Of a stretch of DNA of 64,000 bases, positions 1-10,210 are shown piece after piece. Both the position numbers and the translations under genes were made by a program. The DNA comes from Crambe crambe (lineage: Eukaryota > Porifera > Demospongiae > Poecilosclerida > Crambeidae). The stretch is from NCBI GenBank assembly GCA_963924555.1, contig OZ004581.1:1-64000 (forward strand), written 5' to 3'. Numbering within the stretch: the stretch's first letter is position 1; the number at the start of each line of letters is the position of its first letter. The notes under the pieces were generated by a model that was not told where the DNA came from, did not search any database, and saw only the letters and a program-made list of their open reading frames with translations.

Positions 1-1243
1 AGTACTCTTTCAAATCCTCCCAATCTTGAGTTCTTTGGGGCTCATCTTCAATCTTTGAGGCTCGTCTTCAAACTTGGTAAGTGTTTACAAGTAGTCAGGG
101 GCTGAAGTTTCAAACGTGGGGTTCAAGTACTCTTTCCAGCACTCCTAATCTGAGTTCTGTGGGGCTCGTCTGCAATCTTTGAGGCTCGTCTTCAAACTTG
201 GTGAGTGTGAGGGGCTCCTTACAAGAAGTCAGGGGCTGAAGTTTCAAACCTGGGGGTCAAGTACTCTTTCCAGCCCTCCCAATCTTTTAGTTCGATCTCT
301 GAGGCTCGTCTTCAAACTTGGTGAGTGTGAGGGGCTCCTTACAACAAGTCAGGGGCTGAAGTTTCAAACCTGTGGGTCAAGTACTCTTTCCAGCCCTCCC
401 AATCTTTTAGTTCTGTGAGGCTCGTCTTCAAACTTGGTGAGTGTGAGGGGCTCCTTGCAAGAAGTCAGGGGCTGAAGTTTCAAACCTTGGGGTCAAGTAC
501 TCTTTCAAGTCCTCCCAATCTTGAGTTCTTTGGGGCTCGTCTTCATCTTTGAGGCTCGTCTTCAAACTTGGTGAGTGTGAGGGGCTCCTTGGAAGAAGTC
601 AGGGGGCTGAAGTTTCAAACGTGGGGGTCGAGTACTTTTTCCAGCCCTCCCAATCTGAGTTCTGTGGGGCTCGTTTTCAATCTTTAAGGCTCGTCTTCAA
701 ACTTGGTGAGTGTGAGGGGCTCCTTACAACAAGTCAGGGGCTGAAGTTTCAAACCTGGGGGTCAAGTACTCTTTCCAGCCCTCCCAATCTTTTAGTTCTC
801 TGAGGCTCGTCTTCAAACTTGGTGAGTGTGAGGGGCTCCTTACAAGAAGTCAGTGGCTGAAGTATCAAACCTGGGGGTCAAGTACTCTTTCCAGCCCTCC
901 CAATCTTTGGTGGCTCGTCTTCAAACTTGGTGAGTGTGAGGGGCTCCTTACAACAAGTCAGGGGCTGAAGTTTCAAACCTGTGGGTCAAGTGCTCTTTCC
1001 AGCCCTCCCAATCTTGAGTTCTTTGGGGCTCGTCTTCAATCTTTGAGGCTCGTCTTCAAACTTGGTGAGTGTGAGGGGCTCCTTACAACAAGTCAGGGGC
1101 TGAAGTTTCAAACCTTGGGGTCAAGTACTCTTTCCAGACCTCCCAATCTTGAGTTCATTGGGGCTCGTCTTCAGGCTCGTCTTCAAACTTGGTGAGCGTG
1201 AGGGGCTTTTTACAAGAAGTCAGGGGCTGAAGTTTCAAACCTG
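1..1243. repeat. Minisatellite, ~120-bp unit, about 10 copies
   Basis: Tandem units of about 117-131 bp, each with the core GGCTCGTCTTCAAACTTGG, then GTGAGTGTGAGGGGCTCC, AGTCAGGGGCTGAAG and AAGTACTCTTTCCAGCCCTC. Core starts fall near 60, 181, 301, 418, 550, 688, 803, 920, 1047 and 1164. Units differ by point changes and short insertions such as a doubled TTGGGGCTCGTCTTCAATC. Short open frames here are by-products of the repeat; the array runs off the left edge of the window. Confidence 0.9.
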
Positions 1244-1306
1244 GAGCTAGGGCTAGGGCTAGGGCTAGGGCTAGGGCTAGGGCTAGGGCTAGGGCTAGGG
1301 CTAGGG
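1244..1306 (+). repeat. Short (CTAGGG)n block
   Basis: About ten copies of the hexamer CTAGGG with the G-rich strand on +, ending in GGGTTATATAGGG. The same hexamer forms the 24-kb arrays further right, and this block has the orientation of the left array. Confidence 0.95.
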
Positions 1307-1624
1307 TTATATAGGGTACAGCCCATTTACGACAAAATATTCAAACCTTCAAAATACTTATATACTTTGATGTATTCTGATTCTTTTCGAAACAATGAAT
1401 GTAGGTCCGGTACTTTTTAAGTTAGTATTGTCAAATTGTGTCTCCGCTAACCACAAAGTGCCATGCCTACATTTAAATGTCGTAGTTTTACTATAGTGCT
1501 TTAATATTATGCGCGCGTTGAACTTTTATTCCTTCAATGAATTGATTAGTCCATTTGCTTCGATTTGGCACCAAAATTGTGAAATTTCGCTGTGCGAGAA
1601 CGAAGTTTAAACATAATATATTCA
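1307..1624. other. AT-rich spacer without a recognisable gene
   Basis: About 318 bp of AT-rich sequence between the hexamer block and the next minisatellite. No open frame with plausible splice sites, no RNA gene and no repeat structure was seen. Confidence 0.6.
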
Positions 1625-2045
1625 CTTACTAACAAGAAATCAACCCCTGACCACAGGAATACCACTACACTGACCACAGGAATATCACAACACTGACCAC
1701 AGGAATATCACAACACTGACCACAGGAATATCACAACACTGACCACAGGAATATCACAACACTGACCACAAGACTGAACCCCAAACTTAGAGTATATTCA
1801 GTCATTAACAAGATATCAACCCCTGACCACAGGAATACCACTACACTGACCACAGGAATATCACAACACTGACCACAGGAATATCACAACACTGACCACA
1901 GGAATATCACAACACTGACCACAGGAATATCACAACACTGACCACAAGACTGAACCTCAAACTTAGAGTATATTCAGTCATTAACAAGAAATCGACCACA
2001 ACACTGACCACATGAATACTACAACACTGATCACAAGACTCAAAC
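1625..2045. repeat. 23-bp minisatellite nested in a ~177-bp duplication
   Basis: The 23-bp unit CTGACCACAGGAATATCACAA is repeated about five times from 1660 and again from 1840. The whole block from ACAAGAAATCAACCCCTGAC (about 1632) to the AGAGTATATTCAGTCATTAA tail recurs about 177 bp later, with a degenerate third start near 1983. This is two-level tandem duplication. Confidence 0.85.
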
Positions 2046-2529
2046 TTAGAATATTAATTAGCCCCACCCCTTTTATTAAACTTACCACAATTAAACTTAC
2101 CAGTCTCATATAACAGTATTTCAACCCCTGCTACAGTATTTCAAAACAATTACAACACCCCACCCCTTTCATTACCACAACCCCATTTATGAAATTCTAG
2201 ATTCGCTGTATATTAATAACAAAAGGCCTGATTACTGCTATATTACGTCCTGATAGAGTTGTGTTTACTATGTTCTTAATACTTGTAATTCCTCTTACGT
2301 TCATAGCTCTCTGGAATGTTCTAGTGCCCATGGACCTCGGAAGTATATTGTTCTCTTTACCGAAGAAAACAAGAGCCAGCGTGCAGACGGCAAACAACTG
2401 TTTGTATGTCGTAAACTTGAACCTTCGCAAGAGATTGGACAGTAGCCGATTCACCAGTGCAGTGTACCTAAATCAGTAATAACACACTATATAAAGTGAG
2501 TAAACAACAACAACAACAACAACAACAAC
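2046..2529. other. Spacer with (CAA)n microsatellite
   Basis: No convincing gene. Overlapping open frames on both strands at 2197-2479 have no recognisable domain and no supported splice model. A (CAA)n run at about 2502-2529 directly abuts the stop codon of the gene on the minus strand. Confidence 0.5.
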
Positions 2530-5137
2530 TCACTTCACAGCCTTTTTCGACAACTTGGGATCCATTGCAAAGTGTGTTAACAATGTGATCTCCACAGCCC
2601 TTAATAGAGGCATGCAGTCGTCTTCAGTAAGGCTGGCACTTCTGGCTCTAGCCACAATATTTAGAAGCGAGCACTTTGTTACAACATTGTATGAAGTAGC
2701 ACTGAAGGTGACGGAACTCTGATGAAGTACAGCTCGGGGGACAAAAGAAAGTGTGGCCAGCACTTGTGCACTTAGTGCAGAAAGCAGACTACCTCCGCAC
2801 AAGTCCTGGGCGGTTTTCAAAAAATCGCGAATACGGCTGGTTTGTGGCAATGCATTCACATCAAAGATCTTTCTAGCATATTGGGCAGACGTGATTAGAG
2901 AATGGACAGAGCATCCATTCCCTACAAGTTGTTTTGACGACGTTAACACGGACCTACGAACAACCACATTGTTACCGACTAACTCCTCTACAAGACATTT
3001 TACCAGTATCTCAGCACATTTCTTGGGCACAGTGCCACTACCATCACTAGCTCTGATGTCTTCAAGCAATGTCAGCATCCGGATTACTTGTCTGCGCCCA
3101 TCAGCAGGGAAGTGCCTGAGCGGAACAAATACCCGATGAATGGCAGGATTTGAAAGGTGAAGGATACCACCAACAACCCTGGCGAACCTCTCGAGTGACA
3201 GGCGCCTCTCCCGCCACATCACTCCGCTTCCAATCGGGGTGATATCATACTCACGCAAGAGGTGGTAGGGCATATCTTTGGTAGACATGATGGGCAGAAG
3301 TGAGAGGAGTGTTTCACATAGGAGGACTGTACCCATCATGCCCGACCCGCCTGTCTCTAGTGCAGTCAAAAGTGGCCGATACAGCTCCACGACAAGTCCA
3401 TGTACGGCACGGTACATGTCATCGCTCGGAACCTGAGTTAAAACACAAATCCGGACCACAATCATTACAGACAACAACAACACAATAGTACGCATACCTG
3501 GACCAGCAAAGACCATCTCGTGACAAGCTCTGCAAAGGCCCCAAGGTCTATCTTGCAGAGCGAGGAGAGCCGATGAGAGCTGACAACGATTTCACACCTG
3601 GCTCTAGCTCGAAAAAGATGCAAAATGATAGATTCCTTGAGAGAGAGGAAGTCAGCCTCCCTCTCAGTAGAATCACAGAGCTGTCTAAAGAGGGCATTGT
3701 TATGGACGTAGTCCTTGCCCAGTAGAAGAGTAAGAAGAAAGGGATGGTCCTGAAAAGGTACCTTTGAGAAGGGTTTAGTAAAGGGGGTATAGTACTGAAC
3801 GTAAGTCAGTTTGATGTCACTTCTGCACGACAAAGGCCATGCCTTTGCAAACTCCCTGCTGTCAGGGGTTTTGACCGTGACATTGCCGACTTCCGAGAAT
3901 CCAAAGAAGGGATATTTCTTGACATCCCTTCCGGAATACAGGCAGGTCTGCTTTCTCAAATCCCAGAAGAGGGATAAATGTTGCGACCTGTGCTGAAACG
4001 TGGCAGCGACATGCAAGCTGGATGCCACAATCTGTTCAGGCGCAGACACAATGGCAGATAGATCTATCTGGCTGGCAGCAGATATAGTCGTCATCTGCTG
4101 ACCAAATTTCACATAGGCGAAGTAGAACCTGTAGGGAGTATCGCTAGGCTCATTTCTCAATACCGATTCTATACTGGTGGATAAAACCCCAACATCCTCG
4201 GGATAAATTCGGAAATAATCGGGCAAGACCTTTGTTCTCTTAATCTGTAGAGTCAAATTGTGCCTCCTCGTTCGAGTGGAAGGGCTGAGCCTATCGATCG
4301 CTGGTTATAATATGTCCAGAAGGAAGTGCTTGCAAATCTGATCCGGACTTGCCCTCACACTCTCAAGTTGCTCAAGGCTCCCCTCTTTATTCACAACCCC
4401 CACCACCTTGAGAGGAGCCCCGGCAATTTCAATCAGATTAAATCCTGGCATAAAACCAGCCATCTCCCTGTGTTCTGGATCATATATCGAGCTCTCAAAT
4501 AGCCCAGCCTTGCCAAAGTAGTGGCTCACATCTGTCACCTTTGGTTTGGTGTAGATTCTCCCCTCCCCAAACGCACAGACCTTAAAGGCACTCAAACGCC
4601 TAGGATTAACCAAGATAAGTTTATACTAGAACATGCACTAACGTGTACTAAAATACCCAATGAAATAATGTCATAATTGCTATCCCAAACTTTTTAACTA
4701 ACTGCCTGCAATAGGAGATGTGAATTATCGGGCAAATGCTTTGAAGTGACCTTAGCGACACCCACCATTATAATTACACACACTTGAGGTTGTCAGATGA
4801 GAGGGAATAAGATTACTTATAACTGAAATCGTATTGTTTAACACCTCAGAAAGCCAAGTCCCATTCCCTCTCTGCAAACATTCCAATTTACACACTACAA
4901 ACAGCATTGCAATAGCTGCTAGAGTGACTGCACAGTATTGCTGACTATAGTGTATCATAGTGTATCTTAACCTAACCTTGCAACCAGGACAGTTCCATCC
5001 AAGTCAAACTCAGCTGCATCCACCTGATCTGTCTGTTTGACAAGAGGATCATGGTAAAGTGAAAACCTGCCCCTCTCGAGGAGAGGATGAGCAGCTCTAG
5101 CCAAGTGCCCGAGACAGATTCTACTCCTAGCTTGCAT
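2530..5137 (-). CDS. Unrecognised 683-aa protein, four exons
   Basis: I do not recognise this protein. The model on the minus strand is 5137-4977, 4599-4359, 4244-3498 and 3432-2530. All junctions are GT-AG and in phase (intron phases 2, 0, 0), giving 684 codons with stop. Exon 1 starts MQARSRICLGHLARAAH. The N-terminal third reads like a beta-propeller blade (AAEFDLDGTVLV, then short hydrophobic strands). The C-terminal half is helix-rich with no signal peptide; the hydrophobic stretch seen in an unspliced reading near 3470 lies in the last intron and is not coding. The start is the first ATG in frame, and upstream exons cannot be excluded. It diverges from the SET-like gene starting at 5460, with 322 bp between start codons. 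Coding status is fairly secure from the open, phase-consistent exons; function is unknown. Confidence 0.7.
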
Positions 5138-5459
5138 AGCTCCACAAGAGGACTGGTAGGGCTGTATTACTGAAAGGGGTGGGGCTGCAACGTATTACTG
5201 AAAGGGGTGGGGCTGGCTGCAAGATGATGCTCAGCTACTCGATCGCCCTGCCCCTTTAATACTCGCGCACGCTATATACTCCAGACTGTCTGTGAGTTTT
5301 CAACTGTGAGTTCATTTCATGCCTTGCATGTTGGGTCTGTTAGTACTTACTCTCTGCCAGCATGCATTGAGAGATCTACCAGAGCATTAATTGTTGGAGT
5401 GAGGTGAGTGTGTAGTGCTTGATGTTCTATATCCTCGTTGGTGCATCTAGTCAGTGGAC
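5138..5459. promoter_or_regulatory. Divergent promoter region with duplicated GC-box-like element
   Basis: This 322-bp interval separates two divergently oriented start codons. A 23-bp segment, TATTACTGAAAGGGGTGGGG plus CTG, occurs twice in tandem (about 5166 and 5193). Each copy carries GGGGTGGGGC, which resembles a KLF/Sp1 site. Several ATGs just upstream of 5460 are out of frame. Promoter function is inferred from position. Confidence 0.45.
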
Positions 5460-8400
5460 ATGGAGAGGAGGGAAGCCCTGATCTACGGCCTGCTGGAACG
5501 AGGAGGCCCCGATCTGCTCCTATCTGCCAGGGAGGTCTTCGCCACTACCGCCATAGAAGCGGGGTCATACGTGACCGAATTTGTCTACAAGACGGCGTAT
5601 CCGGTGTAAGTGAACAAGTAAAATAGTGGCTACTATTATACACAAGTGCACCACAGAGACGAGTCCCTAGCCCGCCAGGTGGAGTATGGGCTTAATGGAG
5701 AGAGGGTGAGCACCCTTGTGACCCTCGACCCCAGAGAGGACACGAGGGTGTGCCTGGATGCCACCAGGGCATTCCACACACCGGGGCGCCTGATAATCGG
5801 CCCAGGCGCTCTCGGCGGTGGGAATGTCCTGGCATACGGGGCCATCCTCGAGGGCAGGCTCCGCTTGGGTTTCCTTGCCCTGCGGAGGATCTCCGCAGGC
5901 GAGGTAATCCGGTGCTCTGAGGTCTGTCTGACTTGTGTAACTCACGTGCAATCATTATGATTATTTCAATCACTGTCCAGAACTTCGCGCCTAACATTGG
6001 CAGCATTGGTAAGTTGTCGTTGTCCGTTTCCTTAGTATGTATTAGTCCTGACTTCCTAACAGTGGACTCAGACGAAGTTCCGGTACGTATAGGTTGCATG
6101 GGTTGCAATACCAACACAACCATTGAATTTTTAGAGCTTGCAGAGCAGCAGTGCAGCAGATTCTCTGGCCGATGTACTGGTAAAATGAACAACTCGTAAC
6201 CTCAGTACTGTAATACAGTTGTTGGTAACCTCACAGATTACTACTACTCCAGATGGATCACGAGCGACACAATCTGTGGGATCAAAGTATCGTATTGACT
6301 TAATGTTCATGATATCTGTTGAACCTATAGGGAAGCTCTCGTGGTGGCGCTGATGATCCTCCCAGCCCTCTTCCTCCCTCTATCTATGACATACTGGTAA
6401 AATAAACTCCCTTATAGAGTATCTACTGATATATGGTAACCTCACAGACGCAGGAGGACACGGAAAGCGGCGAGGCTACCACACAACACGTGGGAACAAA
6501 TTATCGATGCTCATGATGATCTGTGTTTACCCATAGAGAGGAGAACAGGAGAGGCCCGGCAGTCCACATCCTCGACAAGTGGTAAAATAGACCCATAACC
6601 TTAGTATTATACTGACATAGCTACCTGGTAACCTCACAGATTTCTGCAGACGAGGACCACAACGTTCTCGTTTTTACACAATCTGTGGGGGCAAAGTATT
6701 GTATTGAATTAATGCTCATGATATCTGTCGAACCTATAGATAGTTGGTGGTGTTGCTGGACAGGAGAGCAGCGAGCCAGTGCCGAAATCGAAAGTAAATA
6801 GGTACGCACTTGTGGCAGACTTTAATGCTTTTCATTTGTTGCAGTCTGGAGCGAAGAGAGGTTAGTAATTGTACAGTGATGCCTAGTGCTAAAAACTGAT
6901 GAAAACTGTAGTGAGATTTGATACTCCGCCTGGTTCAAAGGTAAGCACCACTTATTGCACGAGTCTGTGTGTAAACACATGTTCGTTCCTATAGCAACAG
7001 CCAGAAAAGCCGCCCAAGGTATGCACGCGAGATTATCATAAGGTTATACCTGCCTTTTATATTAGAAAATCCAAAAACTTACCCCGCCACAGTGCTTGGT
7101 CCCTAGACGGGTACAGCCTGGATGGGGTGAAGACGCAGCAGTAAGTCCAACAACATTATAGTCATAATTATTGCATAATCGAGTGTATGGATCATTACAA
7201 GTCTGAGGACGAGCATATGGTGTCTATAAGAAGTCAAGTAAGTTATGAATTTACTAATAGTACTCTGCCTACCTCTGAGCTATTGTACCTGTAATGCTTC
7301 TGATATGTTTCCTCGCTCACAAAATAATACATTGCATTTATTAACAGAGTGCCCAGAGTAAAAAGACCCCTTTAGTAAGTCTGTTTACTTATTTAGGCTA
7401 ATTATAGATTGCACCTAATTTCAATAGACCAAGAAAGCACCAATTGTGAAGGTATATTTTATTGCCACGATAAGTGTTTGAATAACAATTCTTCTTCAGT
7501 TAACCTTGGCAAAGAGAGCCAAGGTAAGAAGTAGGGATACTTGCTTTAACACATGTAATCTTCATTTGTATTTGCAGCCAAGAATAACCAATAAGCCCCC
7601 ATTTGTTACACCTGTAAGTGCGTACACGGTTGCTTATTGTGTAAGTCCTTATCTTTATTAATTTTCAGTATGCTCCAAATAAACCTGCCAAGGTATATCT
7701 TATTGTAACACCATTTCTGGTTGACCAGCATCATTTCTCATTCAGACTATAGCCCTGCCACCACATATGAGAGCAAGCCCCATCAACCCCTGTTTTGCTA
7801 TACCAATGGTAAGTGTCGCCAAACAAGTGAAAACAAAGCAGTAATAATTATGTGTTCCAAATAGACGGAGGACGACTATGCCCAGGTAAGTTATAAACAC
7901 AGATTTGCATAATTAAATATAATCGTTGGCCACCATCAGTTTAGTCAGAGTGATGAAGAGGAAGAAGAGGATGAAGCAGGAGAGGAAGAAGAGCTGGAAC
8001 AGGTAAAAACAGAATATAAAAATAACAGTTATATATAAACAAACATGGAGGGTGGTGAACTTGATCGATTCGACGAGGTAATAAATTAGTTATGTATAAT
8101 ATTGTGCTTTGTAAATTTTGCAATGTAGTATTTGTCAGTGTCGAGGGCACCCAGGACGGCAAAGAAAGTATGCGTAAATTCTTTTTAACTGTTTTATGTG
8201 ATATCATTGAAACAGAGTACTACAATGCGACCAGTAAGTGTTCAGTGAAGAAAAAATCTTTAAAATGTTATCACGTCTGTACTCGTGTAGCCTCTTAGAC
8301 AGGAAGCAGAAGTAAGTTTGAGTAAATTGTTGTCAATATTATTATTATGTCATTATGATGTAGCTTATGATTGACCAGGACCAGGAACAGGTTTAGTCCA

Positions 8401-9079
8401 TTTAGTTTGCAGCAAATTATTATTTATTACTACTACTTTATAAAAAGGGGCCAAGTACATCTAAAGGAAAGGTAAAGATATTATACTATGTTTATACTAT
8501 GTTTAATTAGGGGTCCATACCAAAAAAGATATTCAGAAAGAAGATGAGGGTAGGCTAAACTACATATATCACAGTTGTTGTCCAACTATAATACCACGCA
8601 ATTAGATCGAAAGTGATGAATCTGATGATTCTGATGCGAAGGTGAGTAAAAAATAGTGTACTCATCATAATTAAACACCTTGATAACCAGCACGTTCAAG
8701 GTATTGGACCGAGTGAACAAGTAAGTGATCAAGGTATTAGGCCGAGTGAACAAGTAAGTGATAAAGGTATTGGGCCGAGTGAACAAGTAAGTGATGATTA
8801 CGGATAAATGTATGTGTATTAAAACACATTATATCGTTCAGGGAAAGACACCAACTAAAAGAGAAGTTAGTTTAAATATTTAATATAATAATACAATAAT
8901 ACTTTCTATTTCAGTTCTGGACACAGGAACAGACGGTCAGAGTCAAGGAACACTTTAACAAATATATACAAAGTAAAGTAGTTCCATACACAAAATTTTG
9001 TGTGTGCCCAGGACTAAATAATAAGACACCACAACAAATTAGGGATAAAATACGAAATCTAATTAAACATTTATCATAA
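5460..9079 (+). CDS. Microexon-rich protein: degenerate SET domain plus C-terminal Myb/SANT-like module
   Basis: The best model has 35 exons and 580 aa, all in phase. Exons: 5460-5605, 5657-5903, 5981-6008, 6063-6082, 6135-6179, 6237-6275, 6331-6396, 6448-6489, 6537-6581, 6640-6684, 6740-6793, 6845-6860, 6912-6940, 6995-7018, 7066-7140, 7202-7237, 7348-7374, 7428-7451, 7500-7523, 7578-7613, 7669-7692, 7746-7808, 7865-7885, 7940-8002, 8051-8077, 8129-8167, 8216-8233, 8303-8311, 8364-8390, 8448-8471, 8511-8549, 8606-8641, 8691-8786, 8842-8865, 8915-9079. Residues ~20-131 align with KMT5A-type SET domains (VCLDATR..., GRLI, RISAGE), but the AdoMet-binding Asn-His-Ser after GRLI is replaced by Gly-Pro-Gly, so methyltransferase activity is doubtful. 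The middle is a low-complexity Lys/Pro-rich and then acidic linker built from tiny exons. The last exon encodes FWTQEQTVRVKEHFNKYI...IRDKIRNLIKHLS, a Myb/SANT-like fold by pattern. The end of exon 2 is uncertain (donor at 5904, or GAG|GTCTGT 18 nt later), as are exons 25 and 28, which have weak acceptors. Confidence 0.75.
6180..6793 (+). repeat. Intragenic triplication of an exon-pair cassette
   Basis: Inside the microexon gene, three tandem units of about 190-210 bp share the same parts. Each has a GTAAAAT donor, the acceptor GGTAACCTCACAG, an exon ending in ACACAATCT or ACACAACAC, the unusual donor GTGGG(A/G), an intron with a GCTCATGATATCTGT-like core ending in CCTATAG or CCATAG, and a second Ser/Pro/Glu-rich exon. 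First exons are 6237-6275, 6448-6489 and 6640-6684; second exons are 6331-6396, 6537-6581 and 6740-6793. All are multiples of three. Confidence 0.8.
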
Positions 9080-9169
9080 TACAATTATATGAAAATAAAT
9101 TTAATAATATTATAACCTCCACACACACTTACATCAGTTACCAATCATTCCCACACCCCACCTCCTGAC
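9080..9169. other. 3' flank of the microexon gene
   Basis: AT-rich sequence directly after the TAA stop, with AAAATAAATTTAATAA that could serve as a polyadenylation signal (AATAAA at about 9093), followed by a C-rich transition into the minisatellite. Confidence 0.4.
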
Positions 9170-10210
9170 ACAGACCCCCCAAAACCAGCCCAAGGAAGTT
9201 AGCGTTACCACACCCGAACCCTTGCTCCCCACCAGCCCAGCCAACAAAAATCAAACCCACTCAAACAGCTAGGAGTGATCCAAATCAGCTCCCCTTCCAG
9301 CAGGGGGTTACCCAACCCGAACCCTGACTCCACACCGAGTTTCGGTTCCGTTCCAAAAAAACCAGCCAAGCCCAGCCTAGCCCAGCCCAGCCCAGCCCAG
9401 CCCAGCCAACAAAAATCAAACCCACTCAAACAGGAGTGATCCAAATCAGCTCACCTTCCAGCAGGGGGTTACCCGACCCGAACCCTGACTCCACACCGAG
9501 TTTCGGTTCCATTCCAAAAACCAGCCCAGCCCAGCCCAGCCCAGCCCAGCCAACAAAAATCAAACCCACTCAAACGGGAATGATCCAAATCAGCTTCCCT
9601 TCCAGCAGGGGGTTACCCGACCCGAACCCTGACTCCACACCGAGTTTCGGTTCCGTTCCAAAAACCAGCCCAGCCCAGCCCAGCCCAGCCCAGCCCAGCC
9701 AACAAAAATCAAACCCACTCAAACAGGAGTGATCCAAATCAGCTCCCCTTCCAGCAGGGGGCTACCCAACCCGAACCCTGACTCCACACCGAGTTTCGGT
9801 TCCATTCCAAAAACCAGCCCAGCCCAGCCCAGCCCAGCCCAGCCAACAAAAATCAAACCCACTCAAACAGGAGTGATCCAAATCAGCTCCCCTTCCAGCA
9901 GGGGGCTACCCAACCCGAACCCTGACTCCACACCGAGTTTCGGTTCCATTCCAAAAACTAGCCCAGCCCAGCCCAGCCCAGCCCAGCCAACAAAAATCAA
10001 ACCCACTCAAACGGGAATGATCCAAATCAGCTCCCCTTCCAGCAGGGGGTTACCCGACCCGAACCCTGACTCCACACCGAGTTTCGGTTCCATTCCAAAA
10101 ACCAGCCCAGCCCAGCCCAGCCCAGCCCAGCCAACAAAAATCAAACCCACTCAAACGGGAATGATCCAAATCAGCTCCCCTTCCAGCAGGGGGTTACCCG
10201 ACCCGAACCC
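9170..10210. repeat. ~144-bp minisatellite with nested CCAGC pentamers
   Basis: About seven copies; the anchor CAACAAAAATCAAACCCACT occurs near 9242, 9408, 9551, 9700, 9844, 9988 and 10132, with spacing mostly 143-149 bp. Each unit holds GATCCAAATCAGCTCCCC, CCAGCAGGGGG, GAACCCTGACTCCACACCG and a variable run of CCAGC. The last unit is cut at GAACCCTGG, where the hexamer array starts. Open frames across it are by-products of a unit length divisible by three. Confidence 0.92.

Noticed and set aside
179..803. Two open frames in the first minisatellite
   Set aside because: They follow the ~120-bp period and have no domain or splice support.
2197..2479. Overlapping ORFs on both strands
   Set aside because: No recognisable domain; the minus-strand frame lacks an ATG start and a supported connection to the gene at 2530.
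5692..6192. 166-codon minus-strand frame opposite the SET-like exons
   Set aside because: Shadow frame: the plus-strand exons have matching splice signals and KMT5A-like sequence.
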